Of a stretch of 64,000 nt of DNA, positions 9,114 to 17,301 are shown one piece after another (the first letter of the stretch is position 1; each line of letters starts with the position of its first letter). A program made the translations under genes and the position numbers. The notes beneath the pieces were generated by a model. That model did not search any database, was not told where the DNA came from, and saw only the letters and a program-made list of their open reading frames with translations. The stretch lies in the NCBI GenBank assembly GCA_028286365.1, contig JAQBRR010000002.1:168165-232164 (forward strand). Direction: 5' to 3'. The stretch is from Candidatus Saccharimonadota bacterium (lineage in GTDB: Bacteria > Patescibacteriota > Saccharimonadia > Saccharimonadales > Saccharimonadaceae).

Positions 9114-9616
9114 AGTTTAGTTGTAGCTTGGGGTATGGTAAGACTTTGCTGGGTGATTCGCCGTCGTATAACCCGAACTAATATATAGAGAATAGCTACT
9201 GCTGCAATCAATGATATTGTGAGGATATTTCGAAGCGCGTTTTCGCTTACAGGGAGAACTGCGAGTGCGGGGTTCTTGGCGCCAGTTGCATCGACACCGC
9301 TAGTAAGTAATGGACACAGCTTTGTCTCATCTGATGTCGCTCTACTCGGCGTGACATATCGTGGGCTGTTGTATACGCATCCGATCTTGTTAGTACTGCC
9401 GAGAGATATGCATGAGACTGGTAGGAATACTTTTGATGGCGTACCTGGAGCAAGGTCAGTACATACTTCTATACTCGTGTATTTTTTGACTGTCGCATAT
9501 TGTGGGAATGCAGTACTGATTAGCAGTGGGACTAGTGCAAGATATGCAATAAGACCGACCACCATAGTGGCTATGATATATTTAAAAATGATATTTTTTC
9601 TTAGTTTATTCCACAT
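9110..9616 (-). CDS. Two-helix membrane protein with Cys-containing outer domain
   Basis: 168 residues: a basic N-terminus, a hydrophobic helix near 12-34, a soluble stretch of about 90 residues with four cysteines (in VCTDL, VSCIS, GCVYN, KLCPL), then a second helix near 130-150 and a basic tail. Two helices with a basic tail at each end place the middle domain outside, where the four cysteines could form two disulfides. The family is not recognised. It is divergent from the amidase gene. Confidence 0.65.
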   Translation of the reverse strand: MWNKLRKNIIFKYIIATMVVGLIAYLALVPLLISTAFPQYATVKKYTSIEVCTDLAPGTPSKVFLPVSCISLGSTNKIGCVYNSPRYVTPSRATSDETKLCPLLTSGVDATGAKNPALAVLPVSENALRNILTISLIAAVAILYILVRVIRRRITQQSLTIPQATTKL

Positions 9617-9722
9617 TTTCTTTACATGTTATTGTACCATTTTACTCAACCATTTCAGGTTTACTATGATATTATTAAAGTGCTAACATTCAAAAACAAA
9701 CATAACAAAGTACCTCCACCAC

Positions 9723-10523
9723 ATGAATCGTACGCACTATACACCTAGCAGGCGCTCTTATTATCAGTCAAGCAACATCTCAAAAACAGAGACGACACAT
9801 CGTCGTTTTAAAAAGCGATCTATCATACTATTCATCTTATTTATCGCCGGAGTCTTTGCGTTTAATTCACAAATTACACATGCTGGTGACCACAAGTCAG
9901 CCACGCCTATATATAGTCACAAGCAAACTGTCTGTATTGATCCAGGTCACGGTGGAGCTGACCCAGGGGCTAGCTCGAACGACGGCTTGATTACTGAGCG
10001 TGATATTAATCTTACGGTTGCGCTTAAACTGCGCGATATTCTAAATGCTCAGGGTTATGAAGTCTTCATGACTCGTACATCTAACTCAGTTTCGATGGAC
10101 AATCGTGTCAGGTATACCTACTGTAATGACCATCACGCGTCTGTTATGGTCTCTGTACATCACAACTTCTTTGATGATGATACGGTCGACTATGCTATGG
10201 ATCTATTCTATAAGCCTGTCGACAAGGGACTCGCAAATAGCATCGTGAGTGCTACTGCCTCAAAGTTGAATATTACAGATAATGGTATTGCCCAGTTTGA
10301 GGATGGTGTTCTGTCAGAGTCCACAATGCCCGCTGCGGTTAGTGAAGGTTTCTTCATAACAAGTAGTGATGAGTACAGTCTACTAACTGATTCAACGTCG
10401 ACTCGCCTAGCTGACGAAGCCTCAGGCATTGCGAGCGGCATTGTCACTTATCTTAACAATCCGGCCAAGGCTAATGCTGCTGCTGAGACTAATATCCAAA
10501 CACTTGATCGATCGAGTGACTAA
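9723..10523 (+). CDS. N-acetylmuramoyl-L-alanine amidase (Amidase_3)
   Basis: A 266-residue zinc amidase that cuts the bond between N-acetylmuramic acid and L-alanine in peptidoglycan. The N-terminus is basic and cytosolic (to about residue 38), followed by one hydrophobic segment (39-55) that acts as signal or anchor. Zinc ligands and catalytic residues are in DPGHGG (near 75), TERD (near 91), SVHHN (near 141) and PAAVSEGFF (near 206). There is no obvious cell-wall binding domain. It could serve own-wall remodelling or act on the wall of a host bacterium; the sequence does not decide. No strong Shine-Dalgarno is seen; TTTACT and TAACAT 18 bases apart lie upstream. Confidence 0.9.
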   Translation: MNRTHYTPSRRSYYQSSNISKTETTHRRFKKRSIILFILFIAGVFAFNSQITHAGDHKSATPIYSHKQTVCIDPGHGGADPGASSNDGLITERDINLTVALKLRDILNAQGYEVFMTRTSNSVSMDNRVRYTYCNDHHASVMVSVHHNFFDDDTVDYAMDLFYKPVDKGLANSIVSATASKLNITDNGIAQFEDGVLSESTMPAAVSEGFFITSSDEYSLLTDSTSTRLADEASGIASGIVTYLNNPAKANAAAETNIQTLDRSSD

Positions 10524-10598
10524 GGGGACTCACTGTCCGTTTTGACCTCAATAGAGTACAATAGGTACAGCAACTAACACTATGGATTTGAGCACATA

Positions 10599-12779
10599 AT
10601 GAACGATAAATTAATCATTGTATCAACTCGTCTTCCTGTGAGTGTCTCTAAAGTCGATGGAAAATTGCGCTATGAATCAAGCGCTGGGGGGCTTTCGACC
10701 GCTATCGACTCATTAAAGAAATCAGCCGATAGTGTTTGGGTTGGTTGGCCCGGTATTGCTGCTGATAACCTGACACAAAAAGAAAAAAATGAAATCACGG
10801 CTGAGCTACAAAAACGTGGTTGTTATCCAGTCTTTTTAAAGACTGAACAAATCGACAAATTCTACTCGGGCTATAGTAATTCGACACTTTGGCCACTGTT
10901 CCACTATTTCCCCAAAGAAGCAAAGTATGATCCATCGTTTTGGCAGGCGTATCAGGACGTTAATGCGCAATTTGCAAAGACAGCTTTAAAATTCGCGACC
11001 GCGAATGCCAAGATATGGATACACGATTACCAACTGATGCTTGTTCCAAAGATGCTTCGGGACATTAATAAGGATCTTACTATTGGTTTCTTTTTGCACA
11101 CACCTTTTCCAACGTCCGAAATCTTTCGTTTAATTCCAGAGCGAGAGGCACTTCTAGAAGGCGTGTTAGGGGCGAGCCTCATCGGTTTTCACACGTATGA
11201 CTATGTCCACTACTTCCTCGCAAGCACCTTAAAAATCTTGGGTTACGAGAATTCACTAGGGACAATAAAATTAGACAATCGTCTCATTCAAACGGACGCC
11301 TTCCCTATTGGAATTGATTACAAGAAGTTCGCACGTGGTTCATATAACCGCAAGGTGAGTTCGATCCAGCGGACTTTTGATTTATTTAGAGCTAAAACCC
11401 AGGTTATTCTATCCGTTGATCGCGCTGACTATACGAAGGGTATCCCAGAGCGACTTGATGCTTTTGAGCTATTCCTTGATCGACACCCTGATTTTCTGCG
11501 TCGAGCAGTCCTAGTGATAGTCGCTGTACCTTCGCGTGGGGATGTAAATGCATACCAAGAATTACGGTCGACGATTGAGCAAAAAGTCAGCCGTATTAAC
11601 GGTAGATTCTCTACAATCGATTGGTCACCTATCACCTATCGTTATCAGCCGTTACCATTTGATGAACTATGCGCCCTATACGCTCGTGCTGATGTGATGC
11701 TTGTGACGCCACTTCGTGATGGTATGAATTTGGTTGCTAAGGAATATGTTGCAGCGCGCCACAGCCATAATGGTGTACTAGTTCTCAGTGACATGGCGGG
11801 TGCTGCGATAGAGCTAACGGATGCACTGCTCGTTAACCCAAACAATACCTCACAAGTTGCGGACGCAATCTATGAAGGGCTTACAATGCGTGAGTCGGCT
11901 CAACGAGCACGTATGAAAAAAATGCAGGCCCGAGTGTCTCAGTACACGATTGAGAAATGGGCACAGGATTTTGTAAAGGAATTATCTGATTCAGTAAAGA
12001 AACGAGATACAAATGCCAAGTGGCTCAATCAGCAACAAGAGAGAGTTTTGTATGATGATTATAAAAAATCTACGAAGCGATTAATCCTGCTAGATTATGA
12101 TGGTACTCTAAAGAATTTTGCAGATTCACCACACGAGGATCGATCTGAGCCAAGTATTAAATTAAAAAAACTACTAAAAGTTTTATCCCAGGATAAACAG
12201 AATAAGGTCATTATCATCAGTGGGCGCAAAAAAAGCACTCTACGGAAATATTTCAGAAATAGAGACATAGGCCTCATTGCTGAACATGGCGGCTGGGTAT
12301 TTGATGAAGGAAAATGGACAAAACTTATTCAAAATGTCGTTGACTGGAAAAAAAGTGTCAAACCAATACTAAAGGAATTTGTTGCTCGAACACCGGGTTC
12401 AGAGCTCGAGGAAAAAGATTTTTCATTCGTATGGCACTATAGACGAGTACAACCTAACCTTGCCTACGTTCGCAAGGAAGCGCTCAAGACAAAACTACGA
12501 AGCGCACTAGATACTGACGATATTGGAGTTTACGAAGGTCAGAAAATTATTGAAGTCAAATCAAAGCGTATGAATAAGGGCGTAGCTGTCGCAGGACTCG
12601 CCGCAAAGAATCAATGGGATTTTATTTTGGCAGTTGGTGATGACTATACGGACGAGGATATGTTCCTCGCGATGCCAACGGACGCCTATACGATTAATGT
12701 AGGAACAGATCATACTAACGCACGCTTCCAAATTCGTGGAGTCAATGATGTTCTGGAGCTCATCCAGCTTCTCGTTTAA
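10599..12779 (+). CDS. otsAB: Fused trehalose-6-phosphate synthase/phosphatase
   Basis: 726 residues in two domains. Residues 1 to about 465 are a GT20 synthase (SSAGGLSTAID near 27, IHDYQLMLVPKML near 140, HTPFPTSEIFR near 167, RDGMNLVAKEYVA near 371) joining UDP-glucose to glucose-6-phosphate. From about 485 a HAD phosphatase follows (LLDYDGTLKNF, later VGDDYTDEDMF near 683) that removes the phosphate to give trehalose. The fusion makes the whole pathway one protein, as in many eukaryotes and some bacteria. Trehalose protects against drying and osmotic stress, in line with a soil-like habitat. It appears monocistronic. Confidence 0.94.
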   Translation: MNDKLIIVSTRLPVSVSKVDGKLRYESSAGGLSTAIDSLKKSADSVWVGWPGIAADNLTQKEKNEITAELQKRGCYPVFLKTEQIDKFYSGYSNSTLWPLFHYFPKEAKYDPSFWQAYQDVNAQFAKTALKFATANAKIWIHDYQLMLVPKMLRDINKDLTIGFFLHTPFPTSEIFRLIPEREALLEGVLGASLIGFHTYDYVHYFLASTLKILGYENSLGTIKLDNRLIQTDAFPIGIDYKKFARGSYNRKVSSIQRTFDLFRAKTQVILSVDRADYTKGIPERLDAFELFLDRHPDFLRRAVLVIVAVPSRGDVNAYQELRSTIEQKVSRINGRFSTIDWSPITYRYQPLPFDELCALYARADVMLVTPLRDGMNLVAKEYVAARHSHNGVLVLSDMAGAAIELTDALLVNPNNTSQVADAIYEGLTMRESAQRARMKKMQARVSQYTIEKWAQDFVKELSDSVKKRDTNAKWLNQQQERVLYDDYKKSTKRLILLDYDGTLKNFADSPHEDRSEPSIKLKKLLKVLSQDKQNKVIIISGRKKSTLRKYFRNRDIGLIAEHGGWVFDEGKWTKLIQNVVDWKKSVKPILKEFVARTPGSELEEKDFSFVWHYRRVQPNLAYVRKEALKTKLRSALDTDDIGVYEGQKIIEVKSKRMNKGVAVAGLAAKNQWDFILAVGDDYTDEDMFLAMPTDAYTINVGTDHTNARFQIRGVNDVLELIQLLV

Positions 12780-12913
12780 CATTGTGATACGAGTGCTTTT
12801 TTGGTAGAGTGGAGTCGTACAAAGATAACGTTAAACTTTGAATATTAAATAGTCAAAGAACGAGTGATCATATAAAAACAAACATCAAAACAATCAGGCT
12901 TTTACAGATAATC

Positions 12914-13873
12914 GTGTCTATCGTCACGATTGTATTTGGTATCTATATTGGTACATCTGTTTCTGCGTATGTAGCAAATATTATCCATCCAGGTGCAGTT
13001 GTTGGTGTTACAAAAGTAGGTCTTAGTCAGCCAAAAACTGTCGTCACTACTCCAACGACTACAGCGCCTGTCACGAAAACAACGACAAAACCAACACCAA
13101 CGACGACGGTTACACAGACTAAAGTCACGACGTCTCCCGCGCCTATTCCAACTCCAACTCCTATTGTTGTCCCTGCGCCTTCTAGTGATGTTACAAGCCT
13201 TGCTCCAGCGCCATCAACGACCACAACTAATAATTCAGGTAGTACAACAAGCTATACATCGACCAACTGGTCTGGTTATTTAGCAACAACAGGTAGTTTT
13301 ACGTCAATTTCAGGTACTTGGACAGTTGCTCGACCGACAGGTAACGGTACCTCTACGACCTCTGATGCTGCGTGGATCGGTATCGGCGGTGTTAGTACGG
13401 CCGATCTTATTCAGGTTGGAACTGACAACACGGTTAGCGCGAGCGGAGCTGTCACGACGTCAGCATTCTATGAACTATTACCAGCTGTTGCTAGTCCAAT
13501 ACTAACGATGATCGTTCAACCAGGTGACTCAATGCAGGCATCTCTTAGTGATGCAAATGGACAATGGACAATTGTGATTACGGATTTGACGAATACACAA
13601 ACGTTTACAAAAGTAGTTGCTTACTCATCAAGCCTCTCTTCTGCTGAGTGGATCGAAGAAGACCCGTTCTATGCTAACGGTACGCAAGTTCCTTTTGATA
13701 CGTTCGGCTCGGTTAACTTTGCAGGGAGTCTGACAACCAACAACGGAACGTCTGTTAACCTAAGTGGTGTCGGCGCCTCGAAAATTACGATGGTAAATCA
13801 AGCTGGAACCCCGATTGCAGTACCATCGGTCATTGGAAATGACGGCGCGAGTTTTACTGTTACTTCACAGTAA
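12914..13873 (+). CDS. Secreted/anchored G1-family glutamic endopeptidase (eqolisin-like)
   Basis: 319 residues from a GTG start. There is a hydrophobic N-terminal segment (1-25), a Thr/Pro/Val-rich linker (about 40-110), then a beta-rich catalytic domain. It begins STNWSGYLA, with the catalytic Gln in WIGIGGVSTADLIQVG (Gln167) and a Glu in SAEWIEEDPF (Glu245 or Glu248), followed by FGSVNFAGS. This pattern is that of peptidase family G1, acid-active proteases known from fungi and some bacteria. It probably acts outside the cell. The frame is open upstream of GTG and reads a basic then hydrophobic stretch without ATG, GTG or TTG, so translation may start earlier at a non-standard codon. The 134 bases before it hold no clear promoter. 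Confidence 0.82.
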   Translation: MSIVTIVFGIYIGTSVSAYVANIIHPGAVVGVTKVGLSQPKTVVTTPTTTAPVTKTTTKPTPTTTVTQTKVTTSPAPIPTPTPIVVPAPSSDVTSLAPAPSTTTTNNSGSTTSYTSTNWSGYLATTGSFTSISGTWTVARPTGNGTSTTSDAAWIGIGGVSTADLIQVGTDNTVSASGAVTTSAFYELLPAVASPILTMIVQPGDSMQASLSDANGQWTIVITDLTNTQTFTKVVAYSSSLSSAEWIEEDPFYANGTQVPFDTFGSVNFAGSLTTNNGTSVNLSGVGASKITMVNQAGTPIAVPSVIGNDGASFTVTSQ

Positions 13874-13880
13874 CAAGGCA

Positions 13881-13914
13881 AATAAATAAAGTCCTAGTTA
13901 GGACTTTATTTATT
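13881..13914. terminator. Bidirectional intrinsic terminator
   Basis: A perfect 14-bp inverted repeat (AATAAATAAAGTCC / GGACTTTATTTATT) around a 6-base loop. Its AT-rich base gives a U-rich 3' arm in both directions. It ends the peptidase gene on the plus strand and the 26-residue peptide gene on the minus strand; the latter's stop codon lies inside the stem. Confidence 0.85.
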
Positions 13915-13986
13915 CATCTGTGATTTAAGCTTTTTCTTTAAAATACGCTTTCTTGATGCACCGTGCCAGTTCTTGTGTTTGGCCAT
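13906..13986 (-). CDS. 26-residue highly basic peptide
   Basis: A short frame from ATG 13986 coding for a 26-residue peptide that begins MAKHKNWHGASRKRILKKKL. Ten of its residues are Lys or Arg and two are His. Such composition is typical of very small ribosomal proteins (bTHX or bS22/COX24-like), but I cannot match it to either. Support for expression comes from the extended -10 box TGCTATGAT about 30 bases upstream and the strong terminator that overlaps its stop. No good Shine-Dalgarno is seen. It lies alone between two plus-strand genes, in a stretch that would otherwise look empty. Confidence 0.5.
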   Translation of the reverse strand: MAKHKNWHGASRKRILKKKLKSQMNK

Positions 13987-14016
13987 AATTTGTTTCGTCC
14001 AATCTTTATATCTGTT

Positions 14017-14025
14017 ATCATAGCA
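14017..14025 (-). promoter_or_regulatory. Extended -10 promoter for the 26-residue peptide gene
   Basis: TGC-TATGAT on the minus strand (TATGAT 14017-14022, TGC 14023-14025). The -35 region is poor, which is usual for extended -10 promoters. The predicted start lies about 24 bases before the ATG. Confidence 0.5.
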
Positions 14026-14089
14026 CGCCTTCAGGTAATAACCTACCCTCTACATTGTTAATACCGCCGCCTTCTAGTATTGTTGATTT

Positions 14090-14686
14090 ATGCCAGTTAA
14101 ATCCAAAACAAAAAGAAACATCACTAATTTTTTTGGTGGTGTTGGTTATTTCTTCTGCAGTCTTCAATGGTTGCTGACTATTATTATTTATTCGAGCTTC
14201 ATTAAGACAACGCTAACTTCATTTACGCCAGTAGATATGAAACCCGCAAAACCTATTCCGGTTGTTATTGATCTTGCCACTAATACACCACTTATGATTA
14301 TCGGAGTAATCTTCACGCTCGCGGTCGTCGCTCTGGCTATATATGTGTTTGTAAAAATTCCCTCGACGGTTGCCAAGACTAGTAAAACGATTGTTCATGA
14401 GGTTACTGAAGCCTCAGTACCTGTCGTGATGCGCATCCAACATTTACCAGAAACAAAGCAAAATCGTAAAAAGATTGTATTTAAGATGACGATAGCTATT
14501 AAAATACTGATTATTATTGCACCACTCGTTATATCGTTTTGTTCACAATTTACGGTTAATCAAACGCTCGATTTCAGCGTTTCTATATATTTGAGCATTT
14601 TGTTGGCGATACTTACCTCATTATTCTTTATATTGCAGTATGTGATGGCGAGACTATTTTCTGTTTCTAAGGAAGAACTCTGGTAA
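14090..14686 (+). CDS. Four-helix membrane protein, unknown function
   Basis: 198 residues with a Lys-rich N-terminus (MPVKSKTKRN) and hydrophobic segments near 15-38, 66-88, 130-150 and 162-185. A basic cytosolic loop lies between helices 2 and 3 (PETKQNRKK). No motif is recognised. The stop is one base before the ATG of the DUF457-type gene, so the two are probably cotranscribed. It is not obviously a transporter, and no enzyme residues stand out. Confidence 0.65.
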   Translation: MPVKSKTKRNITNFFGGVGYFFCSLQWLLTIIIYSSFIKTTLTSFTPVDMKPAKPIPVVIDLATNTPLMIIGVIFTLAVVALAIYVFVKIPSTVAKTSKTIVHEVTEASVPVVMRIQHLPETKQNRKKIVFKMTIAIKILIIIAPLVISFCSQFTVNQTLDFSVSIYLSILLAILTSLFFILQYVMARLFSVSKEELW

Positions 14687-14687
14687 T

Positions 14688-15269
14688 ATGATTGCTCGAA
14701 CACATGATCTTGCTGCGATAACTGCACTTGGTGTCGTATTCGTGTTGATGCCGGCTCAATCTATGAGCCTCGCGACTATCATTATCGCAGTACTTGCGAA
14801 TCTTATTGGTGGTGTTACACCGGACATAGATCAGCCGACGGCTCCGCTATGGAAAAACCTTCCAATTGGCAAATATTTTGGCAAAGTTTTCGGGCATCTC
14901 CTTGGGGGACATAGATTTTTTACACACTCAATTCTTGGCCTAGCACTATTTGGTTTTTTGACTCACCTACTTTTAACTTTCTTGCAGCCGATTATGAGCT
15001 CTGTAAATATAGACATTGTATGGTGGAGCTTTATGATTGGTATGCTTTCTCATTTAGTCATGGATACGTTTACTAAGGAAGGTGTGCCGTGGCTACTGCC
15101 GATCCCAATTAAATTTGGCTTTCCTCCAGTTAGAGCATGGCGAATTACCACAGATACCTGGGTTGAGTTATGGGTAGTATTTCCGTTACTAATTGTTTTT
15201 AATATTTGGTTTTATTTTATGCATTATCAGCAAATATTATTCTTGCTACGACATGTCATAAGCTCGTAA
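14688..15269 (+). CDS. Membrane-bound metal-dependent hydrolase, YdjM/DUF457 family
   Basis: 193 residues. Conserved polar motifs sit in a membrane protein: MIARTHDLAAI at the start, TPDIDQPTAP near residue 45, GHRFFTHSILG near 73 and LSHLVMDTFTKEGVPWLLP near 121. The His/Asp pattern is that of the YdjM family, named as metal-dependent hydrolases related to phospholipase-C-like folds; the true substrate is not known. It starts 2 bases after the stop of the preceding gene and is convergent with, and touching, the next one. Confidence 0.8.
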   Translation: MIARTHDLAAITALGVVFVLMPAQSMSLATIIIAVLANLIGGVTPDIDQPTAPLWKNLPIGKYFGKVFGHLLGGHRFFTHSILGLALFGFLTHLLLTFLQPIMSSVNIDIVWWSFMIGMLSHLVMDTFTKEGVPWLLPIPIKFGFPPVRAWRITTDTWVELWVVFPLLIVFNIWFYFMHYQQILFLLRHVISS

Positions 15270-16019
15270 TCAGGATTGTTTTCGAATTGTCACAATCCCT
15301 ACGACGATTACCCAGCTTAAAAAAGGAAATGTAGCGAGTAAGGTAACACCAGCTCCTCCGGCGGAAAAGAATGATGTTGCACTTGTGCCACCGAATACTG
15401 TCAGCACAGATAAAAGATTGAGCACTGCAACCGCGTATCCTACCCAGCCTGTCCATTTTGGGACTGCGCTTGAAGCGAATGTCGTATAGGCAAAAGTCGC
15501 AGTAACAAGCGCTGTGAGAATACAGCCAATAGACCCGAATAGTAGCATGTGGCCTTCTGTAAGAGCGCGTAAGACCGACGGATTTGCAGCATAGTTACTT
15601 ACTGTATCAAGAGCTGCACCCGCGTCCATGGCATCACCAACGAGTGTAACGGCGACAAAGACAAGTCCAGCCCCGAATGCTAGGTCGGTAATCCAATTCA
15701 AATCTCTCTTTGAGCGGATAATTAGCTGTCTAAAGCCTGCAAAGAAAATAATTAAACAGCTCATCAGGAGTGTATCAATAATGATAATTGCGAGCGTTTG
15801 AGTCGCGTTATTCGTAATGAACTCTGATAATGCGACACTGTCACCAAGCGATGGTCGCGTGCCCATTGCAATCTTGACTAAAAATTCTGTCAGCATGAGT
15901 ATTGCAATTGCAACCGCAGCAAAACCTGTAAGCGTTCTAACTTCAAGACGTTTTGAAACAAATGAATTAGCCTTTCGACGTATAAAACGCAGCGTTCGAC
16001 TATTGTAAGCTTTGTTCAT
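15270..16019 (-). CDS. Six- to seven-helix membrane protein, DUF4386-like
   Basis: 249 residues, basic N-terminus, then hydrophobic segments near 30-50, 75-97, 112-130, 150-180, 190-207 and 222-243. The pattern GDAMDAGAALDT and LTEGHMLLFGSIGCIL with a Gly/Ser-rich late helix resembles DUF4386 proteins, a family without known function. AAGGAG lies 8 bases before ATG 16019, so this gene has a normal leader. It is divergent from the FMN reductase. Confidence 0.62.
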   Translation of the reverse strand: MNKAYNSRTLRFIRRKANSFVSKRLEVRTLTGFAAVAIAILMLTEFLVKIAMGTRPSLGDSVALSEFITNNATQTLAIIIIDTLLMSCLIIFFAGFRQLIIRSKRDLNWITDLAFGAGLVFVAVTLVGDAMDAGAALDTVSNYAANPSVLRALTEGHMLLFGSIGCILTALVTATFAYTTFASSAVPKWTGWVGYAVAVLNLLSVLTVFGGTSATSFFSAGGAGVTLLATFPFLSWVIVVGIVTIRKQS

Positions 16020-16065
16020 AGCTATAACTCCTTATTACTATTAGTGTAGTACGTTTTTCAAACAT

Positions 16066-16074
16066 TGCTATACT
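16066..16074 (+). promoter_or_regulatory. Extended -10 promoter for FMN reductase gene
   Basis: TGC-TATACT (TATACT 16069-16074), the same box as before the HAD gene at 21973, but here followed by a leader containing AGGGAG. Confidence 0.5.
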
Positions 16075-16093
16075 AGAGTAAAGGGAGATGCTT

Positions 16094-16684
16094 ATGGCAA
16101 AACTATATATTTCGGTACTTGCAGGAACAACCAGAGAACAACGAAAAAGCATTTATGCCGCTCGTCTCGTCGCAGAAGTTGGCAGCACTTTTGCGGAAAT
16201 TGAAACTGAAGTCATCGATCCGAAGGACTTTAACTTTCCAGGAGATGGTAACGACCCTGAAGGCAAAGATCCTCGCTACAGTGCAATCACCCAGCGAGCA
16301 GATGGATTTTTTATTGTATCACCCGAATATAATCACAGCTTTCCAGGGTCATTAAAACGAATGCTTGATAGTGAGCTTAAGAATTATATTCATAAAGCAG
16401 TTGCATTTGGTGGTGTATCATCCAGCCAATGGGGCGGCGTTCGGGGTATCGAAGCACTGGTTAGTACAGTGCGCGAGATGGGACTTGTCGCGACATTTAC
16501 CGATATGCAATTTCCGAAAGTTCAAGAACTGTTTAATGATGAAGGTGTCTTACAAAATGAAGCCTACCGCGAATATATAAAAGGTGCTTGGATTGAATTG
16601 ATTTGGATGACGAATGTTCTCAAATATGGCCGAGAAACGATAGAAAGCAAACATCACAAAATATCACAGCAGTTAGAGAACTAA
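16094..16684 (+). CDS. NAD(P)H-dependent FMN reductase-like flavoprotein
   Basis: About 196 residues with a flavodoxin-like fold. The N-terminal phosphate loop AGTTREQRKS near residue 9 binds FMN, and SPEYNHSFPGSLKRMLD near 78 is the hallmark of this NADPH-dependent FMN reductase (azoreductase/ArsH/YieF-like) family. It reduces quinones, azo compounds or free flavin. The ATG at 16094 is chosen over 16088 because AGGGAG abuts the latter. Confidence 0.88.
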   Translation: MAKLYISVLAGTTREQRKSIYAARLVAEVGSTFAEIETEVIDPKDFNFPGDGNDPEGKDPRYSAITQRADGFFIVSPEYNHSFPGSLKRMLDSELKNYIHKAVAFGGVSSSQWGGVRGIEALVSTVREMGLVATFTDMQFPKVQELFNDEGVLQNEAYREYIKGAWIELIWMTNVLKYGRETIESKHHKISQQLEN

Positions 16685-16740
16685 TTCCTTCTGTATAGCT
16701 AGAGTCTTGTATACTTAGTACGTGAGAAACGAGGCTTGGT

Positions 16741-17301
16741 ATGATTCTGCTAATTGATAACTATGACTCTTTTACCTATAACCTGTATCAACAAATTGCA
16801 TCCTTAGGCTATGACGTACATGTTGTCAAACACGACGAAATAACAATTGATGAGATTCGAACAGTGCAACCGAGCCATATTGTTGTTTCGCCAGGACCTA
16901 AAACACCACGTGATAGTGGTATTAGTATGGACGTCATTCGTGAGTTTTATATGACGATGCCAATTCTGGGTGTATGCTTAGGCCATCAGTGTATTAGTGA
17001 AGTGTTCGGAGTACATACGATCGCCGCTAACGAAATCGTACATGGCAAGAGCAGTAACATCACACATATAGCAAAGGGTATATTTGAGGGAGTTCCTAGC
17101 CCTTTCTTAGCTGCCCGTTATCATTCCCTGATGATCGACAAAGTACCCAAAGATTTTTCACTTACGGCATGGTCGGATGATAAAACTATCATGGGTATTC
17201 AACATAATATCTATCCCCTATTTGGTGTGCAGTTTCATCCCGAGTCGTTCATGACTGAACATGGAGAAATAATAATGAGGAATTTTTTGGCATGTCAGTA
17301 G
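16741..17301 (+). CDS. pabA: Aminodeoxychorismate synthase, glutamine amidotransferase subunit
   Basis: 186-residue class I glutamine amidotransferase supplying ammonia to PabB. The nucleophile is in GVCLGHQ near Cys79, and the His-Glu dyad is in VQFHPESF near 167. The N-terminus LIDNYDSFTYNL is typical of TrpG/PabA. Assignment to folate rather than tryptophan rests on its partner PabB, which overlaps it by 10 bases. A TATACT box lies at 16710-16715. Confidence 0.9.
   Translation: MILLIDNYDSFTYNLYQQIASLGYDVHVVKHDEITIDEIRTVQPSHIVVSPGPKTPRDSGISMDVIREFYMTMPILGVCLGHQCISEVFGVHTIAANEIVHGKSSNITHIAKGIFEGVPSPFLAARYHSLMIDKVPKDFSLTAWSDDKTIMGIQHNIYPLFGVQFHPESFMTEHGEIIMRNFLACQ

Noticed and set aside
10507-10545. 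Possible terminator after the amidase gene
   Set aside because: Only a 5-bp stem (AGTGA/TCACT) overlapping the stop codon and four Ts some bases later; too weak to call.
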